From contig CALCEL010000102.1 of assembly GCA_937900485.1 (NCBI GenBank), forward strand, positions 1 to 64,000: 64,000 bases of DNA. Reading direction: 5' to 3'. Shown here piece by piece: positions 8,359 to 17,520 of the stretch; positions within the stretch are counted from its first letter, which is position 1, and every line of letters starts with the position of its first letter. The notes below the pieces were generated by a model that saw only the letters and a program-made list of their open reading frames with translations, did no database searches and had not been told where the DNA came from. Source of the DNA: an uncultured Prevotellaceae bacterium. Lineage in GTDB: Bacteria > Bacteroidota > Bacteroidia > Bacteroidales > Bacteroidaceae. The translations under genes were made by a program, and so were the position numbers.

Positions 8359-9351
8359 TTAGTATACCTTGAAGCCTATAATCTTACGAACCTCCTCCAA
8401 GGTTTTTGCTGCGCTCTCTCTTGCTCTGTCGGCTCCTTGCTTGGCCACCTTGTCGAGCAGCTCTTTGTTTGAAGAGAACTCCATGATGCGTTCGCGGATC
8501 GGAGCTATCGTGGCGATGATATCCTGCGCCAACTGCTTCTTCATGTCACCGTATCTGATGCTCATGTCGTTCCACTTCTCGTTGAAGTAGTCGTATGTTT
8601 CTTTGCTTGACGCAATCTCCATGAGCGTGAAGAGGTTCTGTATCACTTCCGGCTTCTCGGAGTTAGGCTCAGTAGGTCCGGAGTCTGTTACGGCTCTTTT
8701 CACCTTCTTCTCGATTGACTTAGGATCTTCGAACAGGTAGATGCAGTTACCTTCGCTCTTGCCCATTTTGCCTGAGCCGTCCAGTCCCGGTATTTTTATG
8801 GCGTGGTCACCGAAATAGAAATTCTGAGGCTCTGGGAAAAACTCAACACCGTAGATGTTGTTGAAGCGTCTGGCGCACTTTCTTGCCATTTCCATGTTTT
8901 GCTCCTGGTCTTTTCCTACTGGTACCTTAGCGGCGCGGTGCTGCAGGATGTCTGCTGCCATCAGCGTTGGGTAAGTGAGCAGTCCTGCGTTCACGTTGTC
9001 AGGCTGCTTGCGCGCTTTCTCCTTGAATGTCGTCACACGCTCCAGCTCACCGAGGTAGCAGTTCATGTTAAGGTATAAGTAAAGCTCCAATGTCTCGCGC
9101 ACGTCGCTCTGGATATAGATGGTAGACTTTTCCGGGTCGATACCGCATGCCAGATATTCCGCGAGAATAGTTCTGGCTGACTGTTGGATGTCCTCTGGCT
9201 TCGGGTGTGTAGTCAGAGAGTGCCAGTCGGCTATGAAGTACATACAGTTGTAATCATCTTGCATTTTCACGAAACTCTGTACGGCTCCATAGTAGTTGCC
9301 AAGGTGGAGGTTGCCCGTCGGGCGTATTCCACTAACGACTAATTCTTTCAT
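8359..9351 (-). CDS. trpS: Tryptophanyl-tRNA synthetase
   Basis: 330 residues from the ATG at 9351 (MKELVVSGIRPTGNLHLGNYYG); an in-frame ATG 12 codons upstream adds an atypical tail. Class I aminoacyl-tRNA synthetase with the HIGH-type motif GNLHLGN, a central AADILQHRAAKVPVGKDQEQN that contacts Trp and ATP, and the KMSKS-type loop KMGKSEGN. It charges tRNA-Trp. It is a single gene with its own terminator. Confidence 0.95.
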   Translation of the reverse strand: MKELVVSGIRPTGNLHLGNYYGAVQSFVKMQDDYNCMYFIADWHSLTTHPKPEDIQQSARTILAEYLACGIDPEKSTIYIQSDVRETLELYLYLNMNCYLGELERVTTFKEKARKQPDNVNAGLLTYPTLMAADILQHRAAKVPVGKDQEQNMEMARKCARRFNNIYGVEFFPEPQNFYFGDHAIKIPGLDGSGKMGKSEGNCIYLFEDPKSIEKKVKRAVTDSGPTEPNSEKPEVIQNLFTLMEIASSKETYDYFNEKWNDMSIRYGDMKKQLAQDIIATIAPIRERIMEFSSNKELLDKVAKQGADRARESAAKTLEEVRKIIGFKVY

Positions 9352-9466
9352 TTCTTGTATATCGTATTTTTGTTTTCTTTCTGTCAACGAGGCACAAAGA
9401 TAATGATAATTCTCTGTTTTACGTCAATTGACGAAGTACTTTTTACGATTATGTGTGGTTTGGCAG

Positions 9467-11521
9467 TCAGAAACGCCATCGTATTTGGGCCTGCACGTCT
9501 TCTTTGTGGCTGGCGGCCACCAGGTCGTTGCCGCTGCCAATGCTTTGCTTGTCCATGTATTTTGTGTGTGAGGCTCTTATTGTGCACGTGAGTCTCTTTG
9601 ACGGGGCGTATGTTGCCATCAAAACAATTCTCAGTCCATTGTCGAAGAAAGATGACAATCCGTTGGAGTATGTCGTTGTTGGCTCGTAGCGATAGGTGCG
9701 TGTCTCGTATGAGTCAGTGTCGAAGTAGGCGACAAAGGCGCTTAGCCAGACCTTGTCGCTTACGTTGCTCCACTTCGTTGTTGCTGACACACAAAATCCC
9801 TTGTTTGTCTCTCCTCCGAAGCTGCTTATGTTGAGAGATAACGTTGACTTCACTGAGAGTCTGTCGTTGGGGCGGAAGGCGGCTTGTGCCCGTATGTCAC
9901 TTTTCGTGTGTGAGGCGAGTGTGGTCGCTTCACCTCCTTTCGTCGATATGGTGAGGTCCTTCTGCTTACCTTTTATTCTCAGTATTACTTCCAGGTCCGT
10001 CTTTCTTACTCCCGAGAACAGAGCCTTCAGCTCTCCCTCGTATCCGTACGAGCTTCCGCTTACCTGATGCTTCAGCCATGGAAAATAGAAAACGTCCAAG
10101 TGCGTTGTCAGTCGCACGTTGGGTATGGTAGTGGTGAGCCATTCGGTGAACACTCCGCTCTCGTTTTGCGGTTTATTGTTCTCACTGAAGCAGTTCCCTC
10201 TTATGGTCACCAGGCGATATCCGTAGTATCTCTGAATGACCGTTATCCTGTTCAGATTGTTCGGGCTCCATTGCATGCTGTTGAGGGTGCCAAATGAGCC
10301 TGAGAGGCTCGTTCCGCTCTCCCCTTGGAACACCAGGTGTTGTTGCCTGAATGTGTATGAGAGGCTGGCGGCGGCGAAGTCCTTTCCTTCGGCGTCGTAT
10401 GTCTTGTACAGTGTGGCTCTTGTGTCGTGTCTTGGTCTTAGTGGAATGTCGATGTGGGTGATGGCTAATGTGGCGGATAGTCTTGTCCGTTTTCCTTCCC
10501 ATCCGACGTTACCTCCGTATTCGAGACTCCCGACGATGCCTTTTTTGTTTTTCTCCAGCATGGTGCGGTGTAAACCGTCGTTTTTCATTGATGTTATGGA
10601 CGTCTTGTCTGCCGAGAGGGTTGCATCGGTGTGTCGATATGACACGTATGTGGAGAAACTCATGTTTCCGCTCGTTATCGTGCTTGCCAGTCCTCTTAGG
10701 AAATTGCTTTCCGCAAACGACTTATGTGTGGTGAATCCTTTGTCCGCTTTCCCGATGTTGTCGGCCGCGGTGTTTTTTCCGAACGAATATCCGGTGTTCA
10801 TTGTCAGTCCGAGTCCGAAGCTTGCCTTGTAGTCGCCGACTATCAGAGTCTTAATTGCTCCAGTTCTGTGTATCGCAGCGTGTGCAGATAGGAAGTCTAC
10901 TCCAGTCTCTCCGGCGTCTCTTTCCATCTGTATGCCAGCGGAGAAACGGTCAGATGCTGAGAACCGGTATAGCATCGAGTTGTGTGTTCTGTTGCCCATG
11001 TACACTTTGTTTGGAGACTTCGCCAGTGTGCTGTCTGGGTAGTCCTTGTCGCCGTTACGTAGGTAGAACGGCATTGTCCCGTTTAGCAAGACCTCGTGTC
11101 TGCCTTTTCTTAGCAGTTGTGAGAGAGACTTTTCTCTTTTTGCCGTCTCCCCAGTGTGGCATAGGCATGACAAAAGCGTACGTGTCCTTTTGTCCAGAGA
11201 GCTGATCATCATCAGTTCTCCAAGAGATGAGAATCCTTCGTTTGTCTCTCTGTAGAAGATGATGTCCCTGGCTTGGTTCTTTGTGAGGAAGGGAAATAGA
11301 CATAGCGTCTCTTCCGAGGCCGTGTTTATGTTTATGGGATTGTTGTAAGCCTCCTGTATGTCATCGAGCTCGTCTTGCGTGCTCGTTTCCTCGCCGTCGT
11401 AAATAATCTGTGTTATTTCCTCCCATGTCAGACGTGTCTGTGCGTCGCAGTCCGGTGCTATGAGAGACAGCATGCACGCTATTGTTATAATGCGGATCGT
11501 TCGGAGAAAGTTCATTTTCAA
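9467..11521 (-). CDS. Helix-hairpin-helix envelope protein, predicted beta-barrel
   Basis: 684 residues. Residues 1-27 are a signal peptide (IACMLSLIAPDCDAQ). About 45-115 holds two ComEA-like helix-hairpin-helix units (PININTASEETLCLFPFLT and GFSSLGELMMISSLD). The rest alternates aromatic and polar residues and ends in IRWRF, a C-terminal aromatic as in outer-membrane beta-barrels. This architecture is common in Bacteroidota and annotated only as a helix-hairpin-helix protein. A role in DNA uptake is sometimes suggested from the ComEA similarity, but that is inference; location in the outer membrane is likely. Confidence 0.75.
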   Translation of the reverse strand: MKMNFLRTIRIITIACMLSLIAPDCDAQTRLTWEEITQIIYDGEETSTQDELDDIQEAYNNPININTASEETLCLFPFLTKNQARDIIFYRETNEGFSSLGELMMISSLDKRTRTLLSCLCHTGETAKREKSLSQLLRKGRHEVLLNGTMPFYLRNGDKDYPDSTLAKSPNKVYMGNRTHNSMLYRFSASDRFSAGIQMERDAGETGVDFLSAHAAIHRTGAIKTLIVGDYKASFGLGLTMNTGYSFGKNTAADNIGKADKGFTTHKSFAESNFLRGLASTITSGNMSFSTYVSYRHTDATLSADKTSITSMKNDGLHRTMLEKNKKGIVGSLEYGGNVGWEGKRTRLSATLAITHIDIPLRPRHDTRATLYKTYDAEGKDFAAASLSYTFRQQHLVFQGESGTSLSGSFGTLNSMQWSPNNLNRITVIQRYYGYRLVTIRGNCFSENNKPQNESGVFTEWLTTTIPNVRLTTHLDVFYFPWLKHQVSGSSYGYEGELKALFSGVRKTDLEVILRIKGKQKDLTISTKGGEATTLASHTKSDIRAQAAFRPNDRLSVKSTLSLNISSFGGETNKGFCVSATTKWSNVSDKVWLSAFVAYFDTDSYETRTYRYEPTTTYSNGLSSFFDNGLRIVLMATYAPSKRLTCTIRASHTKYMDKQSIGSGNDLVAASHKEDVQAQIRWRF

Positions 11522-11924
11522 CTAAGAATTCATGGTTAATCATTATCGTGCTACATGATGTTTGCAGTCGTGTCGTCACTTCTTCACCCTGTCGTTCGTG
11601 TAGCCTTTAGCCCGCAATATAGAAATAAAAGTCCGTAGTAACAAACGCGGTATGTCGAAAGCTTTCGTCGTGTTATGAAATGATGATGCCAGTCAATGGC
11701 AAATACTCACTTTTTGTTATGTTTTCAATATTTAACACTATAAATGTGGTAAATATCATCATAAATTGTTATCTTTACGTGCTTTAATGTTCGAAAATGT
11801 CAGTGTACATACCGTGTTTCTGTCCCAAGTTTTTGTGACATAGTGGTTTGTATGCTCGTTATGGTGTGACAAGTGTTCTTTGGTCACATTCTGAGAAAAG
11901 AAAATAAAAAAATGACAAATATAA
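11522..11924. other. Divergent spacer between envelope protein and recJ
   Basis: About 400 bases between divergently transcribed genes, with no gene. A weak match to the Bacteroidota -7 element (TATCTTTA, 11770-11777) lies about 150 bases before recJ. Nothing else recognised. Confidence 0.4.
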
Positions 11925-13649
11925 ATGAATTACAAATGGAATTACGAACCTCCAACATCGGAAGAGAAGGCTTTGGCTGAGGAACTGGCGGGGAAGATCA
12001 ATGTCAGTCCTGTGATTGCCAGGTTGCTAATAGAGCGAGGGGTGACGACACCCGAGGCTGCCAGATACTTCTTTCGGCCTCAGTTGCATGAGCTTCATGA
12101 CCCGTTTCTCATGAAGGACATGGACAGGGCGGTCGACAGGCTTAACGCCGCCATGGGAAGGAAGGAGCGTATCATGGTTTACGGAGACTACGACGTGGAC
12201 GGCTGTACCGCTGTGGCGCTCGTCTACAGATACCTCGTTCAGTTCTACTCTAACATTGAGTATTATATCCCGGACAGGTATGAGGAGGGATATGGAGTGT
12301 CGGTGCAGGGCGTTGACTATGCCGTGGAGCAGGGCGTGAAACTCATCATTGTGCTGGATTGTGGAATCAAGGCTGTTGAGGAAATCGCCTATGCGAAGGA
12401 GAAAGGGATAGACTTTATCATCTGTGACCACCATGTGCCCGATGAGGTGTTGCCTCCTGCAGTGGCAATCCTGAACGCGAAGCGTAAGGACTCCACCTAT
12501 CCGTACTCTGAGCTCTCTGGTTGTGGAGTCGGTTTTAAGTTTATGCAAGCCTTTGCGATAAGCAATGGCATAAATTTCAGTACGCTGATACCTTTACTTG
12601 ACCTGACTGCGGTCAGCATAGCGTCTGACATCGTTCCTGTGATGGGTGAGAACCGTATCTTAGCTTATCATGGCCTGCGTCAGTTGAATAATAGTCCAAG
12701 CGTTGGACTGAAGGCTGTCATTGACGTGTGTGGTCTTAGCGGCAAGGACATCAATATGTCGGACATTGTCTTTAAGATCGGACCGCGTATCAATGCGTCA
12801 GGCAGAATGCAGAACGGCAAAGAGTCTGTGTCTCTCCTTGTGGAGCATAACTATGAGAAGGCTCGTGACATAGCGTTGCAGATCAATCTGTATAACGATG
12901 AGCGTAAGGAACTCGACAAGAAGATGACGGAGGAGGCTAACCTGTACGTCGACAGCATGCCTGACTTGAAAAACCGGTCCGCCATTGTCATATACAATGA
13001 GGATTGGCATAAGGGCGTCATAGGCATCGTAGCCTCACGACTGACGGAGATATACTACAGACCGGCGGTTGTGTTGACACGTTCCGGTGACGTTGTGACG
13101 GGATCCGCGAGGAGCGTTAGCGGCTTCGATGTGTACAAGGCTGTCCAGGCATGCAGTGACCTCCTGAGTAACTTCGGTGGTCACACATACGCCGCGGGAC
13201 TGTCGTTGACGGTCGACAAGGTGGAGATGTTCAAGCAGCGTTTTGAGGAGTATGTGTCTGAGCATATCGAGCCTGAGCAGAAGAGAGCCACTCTGAGAGT
13301 GAATGAGGAGATAGGTTTCAAGGATATAGGGCATAAGTTCTTCTCCGACCTCAAGCGAATGAGACCGTTCGGGCCGGATAATGAGAAACCGCTTTTTTGT
13401 ACACGTCAGGTGTTCGACTATGGTACAAGTAAGGTGGTAGGCCGTGAGCAGGAACATATAAAACTTGAGCTTATAGACGGAACGACGAACAGGGTGATGA
13501 ACGGTATAGCGTTCGGCCAGAGTGAGAGAGCCCGTTACATTAAGACGAGGCGCTCGTTCGACATCGTCTATACCATTGAGGATAACACGCATAAGCGTGG
13601 TGAGTTGCAGTTGCTTATCGTTGACATTAAGGCGCGTGAGGAGATGTGA
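11925..13649 (+). CDS. recJ: Single-stranded-DNA-specific exonuclease RecJ
   Basis: 574 residues, the normal RecJ length. DHH-family motifs in order: MVYGDYDVDGCTAVAL (motif I, near residue 85), IIVLDCGIKA (II), DFIICDHHVPDE (III, the DHH), and in the DHHA1 part SGRMQNGKESVSLL, then GHTYAAGLSL near residue 425. It degrades ssDNA 5' to 3' in RecF-type recombination and mismatch repair. It shares a short overlap with recQ, a logical partner that unwinds DNA for RecJ. Confidence 0.96.
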   Translation: MNYKWNYEPPTSEEKALAEELAGKINVSPVIARLLIERGVTTPEAARYFFRPQLHELHDPFLMKDMDRAVDRLNAAMGRKERIMVYGDYDVDGCTAVALVYRYLVQFYSNIEYYIPDRYEEGYGVSVQGVDYAVEQGVKLIIVLDCGIKAVEEIAYAKEKGIDFIICDHHVPDEVLPPAVAILNAKRKDSTYPYSELSGCGVGFKFMQAFAISNGINFSTLIPLLDLTAVSIASDIVPVMGENRILAYHGLRQLNNSPSVGLKAVIDVCGLSGKDINMSDIVFKIGPRINASGRMQNGKESVSLLVEHNYEKARDIALQINLYNDERKELDKKMTEEANLYVDSMPDLKNRSAIVIYNEDWHKGVIGIVASRLTEIYYRPAVVLTRSGDVVTGSARSVSGFDVYKAVQACSDLLSNFGGHTYAAGLSLTVDKVEMFKQRFEEYVSEHIEPEQKRATLRVNEEIGFKDIGHKFFSDLKRMRPFGPDNEKPLFCTRQVFDYGTSKVVGREQEHIKLELIDGTTNRVMNGIAFGQSERARYIKTRRSFDIVYTIEDNTHKRGELQLLIVDIKAREEM

Positions 13650-15559
13650 GCGAAATTTATTCAGATATATTAAAACAGTATTGGGGTTATGATTCTTTCC
13701 GTGGAATACAGGAGGAAATCATAACCTCTATAGGTGATGGACATGACACTCTTGGACTGATGCCTACTGGTGGTGGTAAGTCAGTCTGTTTCCAGGTGCC
13801 TGCTCTTGCCATGGACGGTCTGTGTCTTGTCATCACTCCGCTCATAGCCTTAATGAAAGACCAGGTGGAACAGCTACGCAAGCGTGGAGTGAAGGCGGCC
13901 GCAGTGTATTCCGGTATGATGCGTGACGAGATAGTGCGTGTGTTCGACAACTGCATCCTTGGAGGGTATAAGTTTCTTTATCTGTCTCCGGAGCGTTTGT
14001 CGACAGACCTGTTTCGTGAGAAGCTTGTCAGGATGCGTCATGTCTGTATGATTACTGTGGATGAGGCACATTGTGTGTCTCAGTGGGGATATGACTTCCG
14101 TCCGTCATATCTGGAGATTGCCAAGGTGAGACACATGGTACCGTATCATGTGCCTGTGCTGGCACTCACGGCTACGGCCACGCCAGAGGTCGTCGAGGAT
14201 ATTCAGAATAAACTTGAGTTTTCGGATGCCCGTGTGTTCACCATGAGCTTCGAGCGTAAGAACCTGATTTATGTTGTGCGTCCCACGATGAATAAGTCGG
14301 AGGAGTTGCTCAACATACTACGTGGTGTTCCGCAGGGCAGTGCTATTGTGTATACGCGTAGCAGGAGGCTGACGACGGAGATTGCCAAGTTTCTGTGTGA
14401 TAACGGCATGACGGCCGACAGTTATCACGCTGGGCTCACGGCGGCGGAGAAAGACCTGAGGCAGATAAACTGGACGAAGGGAAGAAACCGTGTGATGGTG
14501 GCAACCAACGCATTTGGAATGGGAATAGATAAGCCCGACGTGAGAGTGGTGGTTCACTACAACATACCCGACTCGATGGAGGCGTATTTCCAGGAGGCGG
14601 GTAGAGCGGGGCGTGATGGCGAGATGTCCTACGCCGTCTTGCTTGCAGCGGACGGAGACAAGGCGCTATTGAGACGACGAGTCTCTGAGACCTACCCGGA
14701 TGAGGACTTCGTCAGGGCTACCTATGAGAACGTGTGTTATTTCTTCGAGATTGGAGTGGGTGAGGCCTTCGGACGCACCTTTGACTTCTCACTTGAGAAA
14801 TTCTGCCGTGTGTTCAAGCAGTTCGCTGTGCATACGGACAGCGCTCTGAAACTGTTGAGCAATGCGGGCTACATAGAATATCACGAGCAGCAGGATTTCC
14901 GTTCCATGATTCATTTCCTCTGCACTAAGGAGCAGTTGTATACGCTCAATGACAAGGGCAAGGACCAGGATTTGGTGACGCAATGTCTGTTGCGTAACTA
15001 TACTGGCGTCTTCGCCGGCCTCGTGCCCATTGAGGAGATGTTGGTCTCTCATCAGACAGGACTGTCGCCTGAGCGAGTCTACGACATCTTGCTGACTATG
15101 AGTCGCACGCGTGTCATTGAGTATATCCCGCACAGGAATACTCCTACCGTCACATTCACCTCGCCCCGCCTCGACACCAAGTATATACGTCTCGGGCGTC
15201 AGGTGTACAAAGACAGGAAAGAGGATTACTCACGAAGGATTGAGAAGATGGTGGGCTACGCTTTCTCTGATGACACGTGCCGTAGTCGTATGTTACTCAA
15301 CTATTTCGGAGATTTCTCCGCTGAGGATTGCGGCAATTGTGATGTGTGCGTCAGAAGAAAGAAGGAGCGCGGCGACTACGACAAAGCGCGGCAAGTGCGG
15401 GAGAGGATTATGACTCTGCTCGCTGATGGCGAGCCGCATGCTGTCTGTGAGCTTGATGCGCTTGGCTGTAATGCCGATGAGAGAAAGAAAGTGCTGCGTG
15501 ACTTGCTGGATGAAGACTGTATAGCCATTGACATGGATAAAATCAGATTAAACAAATAA
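13646..15559 (+). CDS. recQ: ATP-dependent DNA helicase RecQ
   Basis: 637 residues from a GTG that overlaps the recJ stop by 4 bases (GTGA). The RecA-like domains carry MPTGGGKSVCFQVPA (Walker A), ITVDEAHCVSQWG (DEAH and aromatic loop) and FGMGIDKPDVR / EAGRAGRDG. The RecQ-C-terminal zinc site is CRSRMLLNYFGD...CGNCDVC, with four cysteines near residues 550-575. The tail after the winged helix is short, and I see no clear HRDC domain. It unwinds DNA 3' to 5'. Confidence 0.95.
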   Translation: MSEIYSDILKQYWGYDSFRGIQEEIITSIGDGHDTLGLMPTGGGKSVCFQVPALAMDGLCLVITPLIALMKDQVEQLRKRGVKAAAVYSGMMRDEIVRVFDNCILGGYKFLYLSPERLSTDLFREKLVRMRHVCMITVDEAHCVSQWGYDFRPSYLEIAKVRHMVPYHVPVLALTATATPEVVEDIQNKLEFSDARVFTMSFERKNLIYVVRPTMNKSEELLNILRGVPQGSAIVYTRSRRLTTEIAKFLCDNGMTADSYHAGLTAAEKDLRQINWTKGRNRVMVATNAFGMGIDKPDVRVVVHYNIPDSMEAYFQEAGRAGRDGEMSYAVLLAADGDKALLRRRVSETYPDEDFVRATYENVCYFFEIGVGEAFGRTFDFSLEKFCRVFKQFAVHTDSALKLLSNAGYIEYHEQQDFRSMIHFLCTKEQLYTLNDKGKDQDLVTQCLLRNYTGVFAGLVPIEEMLVSHQTGLSPERVYDILLTMSRTRVIEYIPHRNTPTVTFTSPRLDTKYIRLGRQVYKDRKEDYSRRIEKMVGYAFSDDTCRSRMLLNYFGDFSAEDCGNCDVCVRRKKERGDYDKARQVRERIMTLLADGEPHAVCELDALGCNADERKKVLRDLLDEDCIAIDMDKIRLNK

Positions 15560-15561
15560 AC

Positions 15562-15855
15562 ATGGAGAAAGAAATTAATAAACATCTTGTTTTGGCTAAG
15601 GATGCCATAAAGAAAGGTGACCTGATAACGGCTACCGTTGAGCTGACAGAGACCATCAAAGAGGATGAGCGTTGTGCTGAGGCTTATGTCCTGCGGGCTC
15701 AGTTGAGCATGGCGTTCGGTGACAGAGACGGCGCCGCTAAGGACTTTGAGAAGGCGGTGTCCGTAGACCCGTCCTTGCTTGAGAGCGTCTCTGGGGAGTT
15801 TAAGAATAGGGAGGAGAATCCTGTGTTTAAGGTCAAGGGACTGAAAAGGAAATAA
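15562..15855 (+). CDS. Small tetratricopeptide-repeat protein
   Basis: 97 residues starting 2 bases after the recQ stop, so in the same operon. Residues 6-75 form two TPR units: AKDAIKKGDLITATVELTET, then AYVLRAQLSMAFGDRDGAAK followed by DFEKAVSVDP. The C-terminus is basic (FKVKGLKRK). TPRs mediate protein contacts; the partner is unknown. Confidence 0.75.
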   Translation: MEKEINKHLVLAKDAIKKGDLITATVELTETIKEDERCAEAYVLRAQLSMAFGDRDGAAKDFEKAVSVDPSLLESVSGEFKNREENPVFKVKGLKRK

Positions 15856-16173
15856 TGTGTTTCTGCTCGCAGAGTAGGTTGGGATGTGGTTGATGTTGAG
15901 GCGATAATCAACGTCAAAGCCAGCCTCACGCATGATGTCGGCAAGTGCGTCACGCATTGCGGCATCATTTCTTCGTCTTTAGCACTCTCTTGCTTTTCTG
16001 TTTTTGCTTACTGACTCTTCCGGTGGAGGACAAGCCTTGAGTATGGCGGGTGTCCACAGCGTACCTGCTCTGTCTGCCATACTGAGATGTCTGACTCGAA
16101 CTTGTTAATCTTCAGCGTATTCCTTGATGGTAGGCGTATGTGTCAGGTATTCATGCCATTTCGCACTTTTTTG

Positions 16174-16465
16174 TTGTCCGATATTCCTCTTTTTTCGTTG
16201 ACACGAGATAACAAAAAAATGACTTCTGGAATTTTCCCGTGTCTTATTCGGCGTTTGAAATTCTTAGGTTAGGACGTTGAAAAGTTCAGGTTAGGATTTT
16301 TAAATTCTCAGACCTGCGTATAGACTATATCCTAACCTAAGAATTTCAAAAATGAGACCTAAGTTTTTTTTAAGTATTGTATTAAGATTATCAGTAAGTT
16401 AACCTATTTTTTAGCCAAAAATAGGCATTAGAAATTTGGTTATGCCACAAATTGTCCGTTATTCC
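16174..16465 (+). repeat. Interspersed repeat, copy B
   Basis: A 292-bp unit bounded by the near-direct repeats TTGTCCGATATTCC (16174-16187) and TTGTCCGTTATTCC (16452-16465). Inside is a perfect 21-bp inverted repeat (16254-16274 with 16330-16350, core TCTTAGGTTAGGA) with a 55-base middle that contains another AGGTTAGGA. Very similar to copy D at 43192-43482 and, inverted, to copy C near 30.6-30.9 kb. All copies lie between genes. Confidence 0.85.
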
Positions 16466-16682
16466 ACTGTTTTCCTGTGCTCTTCCTCAAGGCTTCCTCA
16501 TCCGTCGCACAGCTGACAAGGGGATAGTGTTTGGGTTGAAGAAAAGAAAAATGACAGTCCATCGTTCTCACCATGTCTCATGACTTGGAAAAGTCGGGTG
16601 AGAAAGCGGGTGCGGACGGATAGCGGTCAGAGGTGACTGTGGTCACGTAGGAATCGTTACCATGGTAAGAGGAAAAGCAAAT

Positions 16683-16714
16683 AGTCCGGCTTCTCGAAAG
16701 CGAGAAGCCGGACT
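16683..16714 (-). terminator. Terminator of the aromatic amino acid operon
   Basis: AGTCCGGCTTCTCG (16683-16696) and CGAGAAGCCGGACT (16701-16714) make a perfect 14-bp stem, 30 bases past the tyrA stop. The tail on the minus strand is ATTTGCTTTTCC. Confidence 0.85.
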
Positions 16715-16743
16715 GTAAGAGTGATATGCGGGCAAGAAGCATA

Positions 16744-17517
16744 TTATTTAATGTTTGCCCTGATTTTAGTGAGGTAGCGTTGCATGTGCTCCTCATCTCT
16801 GTTGTCGATGATATCGATAAGCTCTCTCATCTCATTGCAGATCTGTGACACCTGGTCCTTCGTGTATGGGTTGAAGAGAATCTCGCGGAGAAGACAGTCG
16901 TCCTCGCTGAGCACTCCTTGTGCGATTTTCATGTGTCGTTTGAACGTCGTTCCTGGGGCGTCCTGATGCTTCATCACCGCTGCGAAAGCGAACGTGGAGA
17001 TGAAAGGGATGCTGAGAGAGTAAGCCACGGTCTTGTCGTGCTCCTCGAACGAGTATTCGCAGATGTTCAGCTCCAGTCCGTTGTAAAGCTCCTTGAAGAA
17101 GCAGCGTCCCATGAAGTCGCCCTCATTGATGATGATGGCGTTCTCCGTAGACAGCTGTCCCAGGTTGGCGAATGTTGGTCCGAACATCGGGTGTGTGCTG
17201 ACGTAGCGCATACCGGTGCTCTCGTAGTACTCTTTGAATCCGGTCTTCACGCTGCTGATGTCGCTGAGGATACACGTTGGCGGGAGGTGAGGTATAATCT
17301 CGTCGAAGACTGTCAGAGTGTACTTCAGACTCACTGCGTTGATGACAAGCTCTGGACAGAACGACTCAATCTCGTCCATTGACGTGAAACGCTGGCAGTT
17401 GTATGTGAATCGCAGGCGCTTGGCGTCGATGTCGTAAACAGCCACCTCATGGTCGAAGGATAGCAGGTCGGTGAAGAAGCTTCCCATCTTACCTGCTCCG
17501 AGAATAAGTATCTTCAT
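16744..17517 (-). CDS. tyrA: Prephenate dehydrogenase
   Basis: 257 residues. N-terminal Rossmann motif ILGAGKMGSFFTDLLS, then AVYDIDAKRLRF, SDISSVKTGF and THPMFGPTFANL, which are the cofactor and prephenate-site blocks of the TyrA family; the C-terminal part is helical. It oxidises prephenate to 4-hydroxyphenylpyruvate for tyrosine. It is the last gene of the pheA-aminotransferase-aroG/aroQ-tyrA operon and starts 3 bases after the upstream stop. No chorismate mutase or ACT domain is fused; the mutase is on the upstream protein. Confidence 0.92.
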   Translation of the reverse strand: MKILILGAGKMGSFFTDLLSFDHEVAVYDIDAKRLRFTYNCQRFTSMDEIESFCPELVINAVSLKYTLTVFDEIIPHLPPTCILSDISSVKTGFKEYYESTGMRYVSTHPMFGPTFANLGQLSTENAIIINEGDFMGRCFFKELYNGLELNICEYSFEEHDKTVAYSLSIPFISTFAFAAVMKHQDAPGTTFKRHMKIAQGVLSEDDCLLREILFNPYTKDQVSQICNEMRELIDIIDNRDEEHMQRYLTKIRANIK

Positions 17518-17520
17518 GTC

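Larger units (their letters stand above)
15856..16743. other. Gene-free stretch with repeat copy B
   Basis: About 890 bases without a supportable gene. At 15.87-16.08 kb the minus strand has short frames with protein-like text (for example MRDALADIMREAGFDVDY) broken by stops, which may be an unrecognised gene relic. The repeat copy B fills 16174-16465. The end next to tyrA carries a terminator. Confidence 0.5.

Noticed and set aside
15870..16010. Gene fragment on the minus strand (MRDALADIMREAGF...)
   Set aside because: Protein-like text in one short frame, but broken by stops and without a family match, so not annotated as a gene.
16087..16272. Short frame inside the interspersed repeat, partly shared with copies C and D
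   Set aside because: The shared protein text (SDIPLFSLTR...) follows from the DNA repeat; copies are interrupted by stops and frame changes, so coding is not supported.
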